Part shown: positions 55,880 through 64,000 of the stretch, piece by piece | How the letters are laid out: each line of letters starts with the position of its first letter | How positions within the stretch are numbered: position 1 is the first letter of the stretch | Source of the DNA: Gliomastix tumulicola | Taxonomy: Eukaryota; Ascomycota; Sordariomycetes; Hypocreales; Bionectriaceae | Reading direction: 5' to 3' | Assembly (NCBI GenBank): GCA_001599755.1 | Contig: BCHX01000001.1 | Coordinates: forward strand, 248,001-312,000 | Length of the DNA: 64,000 nucleotides | Made by a program: the position numbers and the translations under genes | Notes under the pieces: generated by a model | Seen by the model: the letters and a program-made list of their open reading frames with translations, nothing else | Database searches by the model: none | Told to the model about the DNA's origin: nothing

Positions 55880-57256
55880 ATGTCCTCGTCAAGGCGTGCT
55901 GCGAGAGAAAGCGGCGAGCAACAGACCAGAAGCGACTGGTCATATTATACAGGATATTCAGCAACAGTCAACTCCAGACGTTAGTAAATTGGCTCTTGCT
56001 GCCGACCTCGAGGCTCTTACACGCAACTAACCCAGAAGAGAAGACAATCGTCAGGATGACCGCGTGCGGTTTTGGAAAGATCTGAAGACGACGAGGCCCT
56101 TCCGTGCCCTCCCATTGATGGCCATCATCGCCATATCCGGTGAGCAAGAAGAGCTCAACGGACCCCTTCCTGCTTATACTAATTAATGCACCGCAAGGTC
56201 TATTATTTTCAGGATGCAGAACCGGCTCCCTAATAAGCCTGCACATTTTCTCCGTCTCCTACAATTCCGAGTACAGCACGGACTCCACGGGAAATAAAAC
56301 ACTCAGCGACATCTTCGCCCTGGCCATGGATGATTCATCTGTTTCAAGGTTACAAGAGGTCAGAGCGGGCTATTTGGGCGTCTGTGCACGAACAGACCCA
56401 ATGCCATGGAGCTGTGCGAGCAATGGTCACGGCCTCGCGAGAACTCTCAGAGACGCCAACGTTACGGATCCCCTCGACTTGATATCATATGCAGAGAAGT
56501 TTCGAAACGAGGCAGTCACGGTCATTTTTCTGTAAGTCCGCCTTCCTGAGTCATTTTCATAAGATTTTATCTATTCCTCGTGGCTAATCCTCGTGGACGC
56601 AAAGATACATCAGTCTCGTGTGCTCCAGCCTCGCTCTCGTCCTTGAGCTTTTTCTCCCGCGCACCAGTCCGATCGTGGAGATGATAAAGCGCGCTCCCAC
56701 TGAATCCAATGTTATCTGGCAATCGGCTGGTTTTGTCAGGCCTTTCACCCTCGCCGCCACTTTCTTCTTCTCCCTCAACTCGGCGATGTGGCTTCATCTG
56801 GCCAGCGCTTCAGCGGTTTCGGTGACGAGCACTCTGTCATACAGGGCCGCCACCGTTCAGAGCGGCTCAAGCTCTATTGCTCTCGCGTGGCTCAGCTTTG
56901 TCCTCGCGGCAGCAGTGCTCATGATGGACTTTGTCCAACGAAGAAACAAGAAGTACTACTATGTCAAGACGAAGTTGAACGATGCCGAGCCTCGACTCGA
57001 TGGTGCTGGAAATGCCGGGGAAGATGGCAATGCGAATCTGGGAAATGAAGGCGGGGAGAACATTGAGATGACGGGCCAGGATCCAAGGGCTGGCCCCCAT
57101 CATGCCCAGGCTTACAACAACTTTATTCAGACTCTCCAGTTCCTATTTGGCCAGGATGACTTTGTCGTCAAACAGCGACACACTGCCAACTGGGTGCAGC
57201 GCGACACAATGAACCAAGGCTATGCGGAAACAATTCATGAGGAAGGCGAGGGATAG
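55880..57256 (+). CDS. Fig1-like membrane protein A
   Basis: join(55880..55979, 56044..56139, 56213..56531, 56605..57256), 388 residues. A hydrophilic N-terminus precedes a first membrane segment (FRALPLMAIIAIS). The loop carries GYLGVCARTDPMPWSC (G-Y-x3-C-x9-C with Trp), then LRDANVTDPLDLISYAEKFR, the same order as in gene B. Three more membrane segments follow (ISLVCSSLALVLELF; RPFTLAATFFFSLNSA; ALAWLSFVLAAAVLMM). The tail of about 100 residues is acidic and longer than in gene B. The first intron uses a GTTAGT donor and an AAG acceptor, the weakest junction; the others are standard with CTAAT branches. The role is inferred from Fig1: Ca2+-linked cell fusion at the plasma membrane. Confidence 0.77.
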
Positions 57257-57315
57257 GGCAAGTAGTCTCTCGCCATGTTTGAGCGGATTGTATATTATCA
57301 TGGGTCTATCGAGGT

Positions 57316-60300
57316 CTATCGACTTGAAGTAGATGAGGCACTGAATTCTCCCCATCCATCATATACAAATGCAAGTCGGGACAGGAACACGCCCAGGATA
57401 AACACGAACGCTAAGAGTCCGATGCCGATACCCATACCTCCCTTGATGCCCGCTCCCAGCGGTTGAGAGAGAATTATGGCGAGGGAGACGAAAACAATAA
57501 GGATGACAATACTCAGTAGTCCCAGCATCAGCCTTTGGCTTCTGGCATGTCGGATGAAAACCTTCACTTTGTCGAGATGGAATGCGAGCAGCACAAACGG
57601 GACCGAGACGCCAGCGGAAACAGACACTGGTGTGGGAGAGTGTCAGGTTCGGGATACACATGGAGAACCAAACAACGGGAAACGGACTTACGAATGATAG
57701 CTAGGATGATCCCGATTGGCATCTTCCCATTCTCATTCGTCGGGAATGCATCCAACTCGATTGTGAAGAACGAGGTCATAAAGGATAAAGGTAGCTGTCA
57801 AACGATCAGCACAAATCAGGCAGGACACCGATGATCCTAGCGACAACGACTTACAAAAACAACTGTCACGACAGTAAACAGCATGATAATGTTGCCCTGC
57901 TTCGCCGTCTCTTTAGCCTGATCTTGGGAAAGTCTCAGCTGATCGGCCATCTGCTTGCTGTATGATGTGGCAGTCCGAGCCTGGCGTGTGGTGTCCTCGG
58001 CCTGCCTCCGCGATGAGTAGGCCTCGGATAGGCTAGCGTGCTGCTGCTTAAGCTCGAGCAAGGAACGAATCTGGAGGATTTCTGATTAGAAATCCGACAA
58101 TCCAGTCACTGAGAAGAAGAAGTGGCGGGTGCTCTACTTACGGACTGGATAGATCTCGTCGCCAGCGCCTCCATCCTCTGAATTCGAGAGAGGTGATTCT
58201 GGAGCACCCTGTTATCCTTCAGGGTGTGCGTCTGGCCATCTTCCCCAAAATCAGTGTCTCTGGCCCTTTCTGCCCGGCTCTTCTCTTCGTCGTCCATGAT
58301 GTTGGATTCAGCTGAATGGCTGAGGAGGCATTCCAACTGTTCAGCAACGGTCTTCTGGTCCTCAAGGACAAGTCTCAGTATGCCTAACTCGTCCCTGATA
58401 TCCTCAGCCTCGACAAGAAGCTTCGTCTCCGCCTCGATCTTGATGCTCCTAGCGTCGAGCACCTCGTTACTCGCCGCAGCTGCATCGAGAAGCAAGCCGA
58501 ACTCCTCGGATTTCTTTGTAGCCCTATCCATCTGTGCAGTTGTGTTAAATCTCGCTCTCTCGAGTCTTCTTTAGATCATGCAACTTACGACTTGTCCGAT
58601 CGCATGTTCGACAAAATCGAAAAAGTGAAACTCGTCGGGGGTCGCGTAGTGGTCAAATGCGTCGAGACATGCAGACGCCACCACTTGGCAGAGGCCCTCA
58701 ACATTCGTAATAGAGTCACGCCTGACATTCCGGAGGTAGTTCGAGATAGTCTGGTAGATGTTCAATGGATCATTCTCGCGGACAACAAAGTCCCACGACT
58801 TCGGTCTAGAAGGATCCGCGGCATCATTGGTTGAGCCACCCGAAATCCAGGAGTCCCAGCGCAGTGGGCAGCAGCTGATGACAGTGTCTACAGTCAGAGA
58901 GCTCAGTCAGAGCTGATGCAGCCAAGGATGAAGAGAAAATATAACCGGAGTCGCTTACCATCTTCCAGGATCCAGATCCAGAGCTGGTCCACCATGAAAA
59001 TCTTGGGTTCGACCCCTTCGAAATTCGACGTGTATCTCAAGACTACCTGATCATCGTCCCTCCTAGACGTGCTTCCCAGGTGACTGTAGAAGTAATGGTC
59101 CAGCGTGCGTCTCACCTGAAGTGGTGGAACTTCATCGCCATCATCATCCCCGACCTTGAGATAGCTCTGGATCAGAAGCTTATGCAGTATGTCTGATGAC
59201 AGAACATTGCGCTTGGGCTTGGGCTTGGGCTTGTCCTCGCCATCCTCCGACCCGTCTCCAGGATTTTGCTTCTCTACATTCGAACTGGCCTGTGACTTTT
59301 GATCATCGGCCGCAGCTGGTCCAGTGTTACGATGACGAGGAAGGGGACGCCTGGCGATTGCATCCATAGCGGCAGCAATTTCCGAGGACATGACCTTGAA
59401 GTCTTGATGCTTCTCAAAGTGTAGGTATGGGATCTTTCACCGTGTAGTTACACATTAGATACCCTGTGGTGTCTTGGGCAGCAGGTTGAAACTTACAAAT
59501 GCTCCGATATATTGTCTGACGCTATTATTCGCATCATCAATCTTCAACTGGAATGCATCATCAGCCATTATCACGGTAAATCTCGAACAGAGACTATGTA
59601 CCTTGATCCTGCGACAGAAAGGCCGAATGAAGGACCCCTTCGAGGTAAACATGAGATGGTGTTCATTGTAAGATCGCTTCATGCCGAGATCTGCGGTCAG
59701 AGAGTCCGTGTACTGGCCTGTCCGGGGGCTTCGCTCGGCGAAATGTCTTCTCACAAGAGCCTCGACCCATTCCATCTACAGGTCCAAGTCAGCATCACAT
59801 ACACATAGACGCTAGTAACATTTTACCACTCACGTTGTTTGCGGGCAGATGATACCAGCGAAAGGTCGGCTTCCCTTCGATCTGGCCCCGACTAGCCTCC
59901 CTCATGATATCCTCGCCTCCACGCCCGTACAAGACATCATACACCGATACCGTCTTCTCTATCCGCTGCTCAGTCTCCTCGATGTGGAAGTCGATGATGC
60001 TTGCCTTGAAGGCGTGGCAGACGATCATCTTCGTCTTGTCGTCGAGAGGCGCCGGGCTTTTCGCGACGAGGGTCTGTGTCGTTGCCCTTCTCTTGCCCTT
60101 GCGCAGGTCCTCCCTTGTCAGGACTCTAGGACCCCTGATGATATGAGAAGCCTTGAGGAGCCGGAGGATATCTGCTGCCGTCGCATCTTCTCCCGCTGCT
60201 AGGCTGCCAGGAGTCACCCCTTCAGCCGAGCGAATGTTGATATTGGCACCGTGCTGAAGAAGCAGCCTAACCATGTCATGCCTGCGCCCTCGCACGGCTG

Positions 60301-60760
60301 GAAAGAGGGGTGTCTCCCCCGACATATCCAGAGAGTCTACCTGCGCGCCGTTGACCAGCAGGATCTGTGCCAGTTCGACTGACCCGCTGGCCACGCAGAG
60401 ATGCAGCATTGACTGTCGTGTCCGGGGATCGAAAGCATTGACATTGGCGCCGTACTCGACGAGAAGTTTTCCCGCCATCAGAAGGCTGCTGTCGCCGGCC
60501 GCAATGGCCAGAGGCTTGCGCCCAGCGCTGTCGGCGACCTCGGGATTCGCGCCCTTCTCCAGGAGCAGCGTTGCCAGCTCGACGTCATTGCGGCCAACGG
60601 CCACATGAAGCAGCGTGCCGCCATCGCCGGGCTGGCGAGCCCACATCAAGGTGCCATTCGCCTCGAGCTTGGCCCTCACGGTCTCGACGTCGCCGTTCCG
60701 GGCGGCCTGGAGAATGAGGCCCTCATCTGGGTTCGTTGACGGCGGCCCGACGACGTCCAT
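57316..60760 (-). CDS. ankyrin-repeat protein with CorA-like Mg2+ transporter domain
   Basis: Complement of join(57316..57626, 57692..57794, 57855..58070, 58142..58531, 58589..58887, 58959..59433, 59497..59775, 59834..60760), 999 residues. Ankyrin repeats fill about residues 10-210 (GTLLHVAVGRNDVELATLLL, GRKPLAIAAGD, SMLHLCVASGSVELAQILL). The CorA-like part has LWIWILEDDTVISCCP (about 560), a helical coiled region (about 660-860) and the pore-side helix GNIIMLFTVVTVVFLPLSFM with FFTIEL where CorA has GMN. A second membrane helix and two further ones follow. Fungal proteins of this build are common but their ion and role are unproven. All phases close. Two undetermined bases (60782, 60785) lie just upstream of the chosen start; the frame is open further upstream. 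Confidence 0.87.
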
Positions 60761-63700
60761 CAGGCGCGGTTGGAGGCGGGGNGGNATTTCCAGTGAGGAC
60801 GAGACGGCATGCGGATTGATGTGGAAATGATGAGCGCAGGCATCTTCAGTACATGGCTGACAGCTGCATGCATATTTCTCGAGTTGGGCAACAAAGATCA
60901 CATGATTGATCGGTGAGCCTCAGCTTTCAGCTCTCATTGCGTGAGGTCGGGGCTTATTCAGCGCCCTCACTTGCATGCTACCCTAGAGTGATTTAGACGC
61001 GAACTGATTTTATCCGTCCGCCCTCGCAATATTCGTCAATAATGATATAAACCCAGGATCAATTTGTCTTGAATGAGAAAATAGCGACGATATAAATTAC
61101 CTCGCAATAGATACTGCGAGCTATTATGCGTGTGCGCCTAAGTTGGTTTGAAAGCACAGATTTAGACCGAGGTCATACACAGGTCACTTCCAAAAGCACC
61201 CTTCACAGGACTGCGTGGAGTTGGAATCGATAAGCTGGATAAAGACTAGTATTCATGTAATCACGGTCTTCTCTTGCTTTATTCTCAAAAGATCAATCAC
61301 CAGAAGCATGGCCACTCTGCAGAGTACTACCTAGCTGCCTGGCACAGGCGATCCCACTGACTCAGTCGTGCCCGATCGCCTCCAGGCAAGCAACAATGGA
61401 GAGCGTCATGCTGCATATCAACACCCGTTCCAGAAGCCTGCTCGTCCATCACGCTCACCCTCCCACGCCCCCTCCCTTTGCCGAGCGGAGTTTGGGGGTA
61501 GTTAATACGTACGTGTACGACTTGGCCTAGACGGTGCGTGCGGGGTCTGGACCTCTCGATGGCTTTGCTTCCGTGCAGGAGGGAGGCCATTTCAATTATA
61601 TTATTTGCCGAGAGCTGCAGTGAGGGGAGGGGGAAGGGACAATGGGGGGGTTAAATGCATGGCGTATCACAAAGGAGGGCTGGATGGTGAAATCCGAGTG
61701 GCTGCGCGCGTACGGGACTTCTCAATCACATCACTCACTGGATGGACGTGTGATAACGATTCCTGGCGTGAGGGCGTCCACCCCCAGAGATAGCTAGGAG
61801 CTGCCATCGCGATCATCGAATCACAAGTTCAGTCCTCCCCCCTCTCCTCCTTCCTCCCCCCCGCTCCTAAGCTCATCATGGATGGGATGTGTGGTTCTAA
61901 AGGGCCGAGACGTTTTCCTGCCGGTTATTTTCTCTCGGCCGACCTGTGCCGCAGCAGATAGCGAGCATGTGCCCTGTATGTACGTGTATGCGAGCATGCC
62001 ACGCTTGGGATGCAGCACGAGACGAGCCACAGTGAAGGAAGAAATCTGGAGGTGAGGGGCAGCGGTGACCGGCCCGTAGCGTAGACCGAGTGAAAAAAAA
62101 AAAAGGACTGGACTCGCTCTCTAGACCTGAGAGCTGGACCCAGGGCGAGCTGCTGTCACGATTCATATCCCAGCGTGCTGATCTGCCTCACCGTCAGATG
62201 CAAACTTCTCCAGACCCTGGATAGGGGTCTGCACTCCCATCCCCAAAGTCGCTATCGAAAACTCGTCATCTCCAGTATCTCGCGGCTTCACCCTATGAAG
62301 ATGCACCGTACCCGACGGCCCACAAGTCATCGCTCAGGAGCCCACGGGACCTTGCGGAAATGAGAGCCAGCAAACCCGTGCGAGAGATGGATTGGATGTT
62401 CTGGAAATCTTACGGGCTATTAATAATAGCACGCACACTACGGAGCATAGTGTGCTGTATCTGCAGTGCTGCACCCTGACAATCGGTGCCCATTACTCGT
62501 GTGCATGCGTCTTCATGGAGAACTGATGAACGCAGTAATACTCGGGGAGGGAAAGGGGGTAACAACAGTGCATCCATCGCAGCTCAGCTTCAAGGGCCAA
62601 GTCTAGAAGCATGCCAACGGTAGTATTGGTACCTTGGCCTCGGGTTCATCGGAGGGCGGTGCGTCCCGGCCAAGAGAGGCCTGTCCTGCGGCTGATTTGG
62701 GCGCATGGGACGGGGAATTGATGAATCCGAATATATCGGGAACGTCGTCCCGTTAATATGTATAGTAATCAATACCCATCCGCCGAGCCTGACAATCAAA
62801 GACTCGTACGAGCGATATCAAAGGCCAGGAGCAAAAAAAGGAGGCCGATGGGGTTGCAGTCGAGGAAATTGGCGCCCCCACAAGATGAGGACAGCCAAGA
62901 CATGACGTTGAAGACGGGCGGCGGGTAAAGAATGAGCATCAGAGACACTGTGGTGACGGATCAGAGGTTGATATCCGAATGGGCGTCTGCTTGGTCGATC
63001 GCGAGAGGGGCCCGCCCTCCTACGCTGCGCTGCGTGTACCCGTGGCTTGCCGGTACCAGCTCCCTGCAGCTCCCTGTTGTCGCTGCAGCTTGGTGCAGGC
63101 GGAGGCAGAAGGGGTGACTTCTGGTGGATGCAGCTTGATGTCCACGTGCTGAAAGGAGTAACCTGCCTGCTGAAACTGGACGTCCGGGCAGCCTGGACGG
63201 TGTCTTGTTCCCCGGTCTTTCTCCGATGCTCCAGTCTTATCGACGGTGGTGATGTTTCGGTCTCAGCAGGTTCTGTGAGCTGTCGGGTGTTTTCGTGCTT
63301 GTGCTCGCGAAGCTCTGAGCTGGAATGGCGCCGACGTAGGACAGACATGGATGCGCCTGCCAGCTGACTGCCTGTGTGTCGCCGCGTCTTCGTCGAAAAG
63401 GGCCGGCTCTGTACGACAGCGAGGGTGATGTGCTCCCTTGCACAGTGTGATGCCTCAGGCAGTGGGGAGACAGTATTGACACCGAGGCCTTGGCCCCCCA
63501 CTAAAGATTTGGCAAAACGGCCCCGACCCGCCCACCAAGTTGCCAAACGGGTTTCCAGGGTGTGCTGGGACTCCCTCCAGGAGACAGGCTGGAGCAATGA
63601 AGGTCGTCAGGACCGTCCGTCCAGGGATGCGGGACACTCGCGCAGAACGCGCTACCGCATTGGCGGCGTCTGGGTGCCGGGTTCTGGGTTGTTGGGTGCA

Positions 63701-64000
63701 GACGGGACGCTTCAGGTGTGCCTGCGATCCCGCAGAGACACACACGCACTGTCAACATGCATGTTTCAGTCTCTGGAGATCAGTGAGCCGCATCCCACGG
63801 CAGCACGGCCACGGCCTCCTTTCTCTCGGACCACGAGGGCACCGAGGGCCACGGATGGTATTAGGATGGAGCCGTCAATCTTCGAAAAGGCGGGAGCTAA
63901 AATCCCAGAAATGGGACAGTGCGTTAATTTGCGATATCGCCCGTCAGTACAGTGCGGATTGCTCACGGCGGGACAATGGGGAAAGAGCAGCCCGGCTTAG
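60761..64000. other. right-end region without a supported gene
   Basis: About 3.2 kb. The first 500 nt upstream of the ankyrin-CorA gene are AT-rich, as in a promoter. From about 61.3 kb the sequence is GC-richer with purine and A runs (for example 62093-62104). Long frames at 62818-63597 (minus) and 63374-64000 (plus) overlap each other, have Arg/Ser/Pro-biased composition and no splice or domain support, so they are not called. Confidence 0.45.

Noticed and set aside
62818..64000. Long overlapping frames near the right end on both strands
   Set aside because: They overlap each other, have Arg/Ser/Pro/His bias and lack recognisable domains, signal peptides or introns.
1..64000. tRNA and 5S rRNA genes
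   Set aside because: I looked for GGTTCGANTCC-type internal boxes and 5S core words on both strands of the intergenic regions and found none convincing; a dedicated scan could still find one.

Overview
This window is nuclear DNA of a filamentous ascomycete (Pezizomycotina, most likely a Sordariomycete). The reasons are short introns (about 42-216 nt) with GTAAGT/GTGAGT-type donors and CTAAC/CTGAC branch sites, CT-rich 5' leaders, and typical family members: a HET-domain protein, the 9.5 kDa fungal complex I subunit, a SPM1-type vacuolar subtilase, a berberine-type FAD oxidase, Fig1-like proteins and an ankyrin-CorA protein. Exon boundaries were worked out by hand from splice signals, and the reading phase closes across every spliced model given with exon coordinates.

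Layout. 1-5 kb: the tail of a low-complexity protein, the splicing factor Isy1 (its start codon is a lone ATG before the first intron) and a secreted FAD oxidase. 6.1-7.0 kb: a TATA-like element followed by three box C/D snoRNA candidates whose ends close by perfect stems. 7-10 kb: no convincing protein gene. 10-12.6 kb: a HET-domain gene. 13.3-16 kb: the oligosaccharyltransferase subunit Wbp1, divergent from the complex I subunit. 16.6-24.8 kb: a 2606-residue BEACH protein in seven exons. 27.9-29.7 kb: a vacuolar subtilisin-like protease. 30.7-33.9 kb: a long disordered protein interrupted by one in-frame TAG. 34.3-36.1 kb: a PAF-acetylhydrolase-like membrane protein containing two unresolved bases. 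37.7-38.9 kb: a MIP channel. 39.4-40.4 kb: a Q/H-rich protein. 41-42.6 kb: a repeat-rich, apparently decayed gene. 43.0-43.6 kb: a mitochondrial YCII-domain protein. 44.8-46.5 kb: an APC permease.

The right-hand part (47-61 kb) looks accessory. Two mini-proteins of 68 and 61 residues share the exact spacing C-x7-C-x10-C-x2-C. They flank a divergent pair made of a large AAA ATPase and a STAND-like protein that has no P-loop. Next come two divergent Fig1-like membrane proteins with 311 bp between their start codons. Last is a 999-residue ankyrin-CorA-like protein that converges on the second Fig1-like gene with a 59-bp gap. From 60.8 kb to the end no gene is supported.

The strongest candidates for something new are the C4 mini-protein pair around the AAA/STAND-like pair, the snoRNA cluster, and the in-frame stop in an otherwise intact long frame. 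Core housekeeping genes (Isy1, Wbp1, complex I, BEACH) lie left of 25 kb. Functions in the accessory part are inferred from motifs only.
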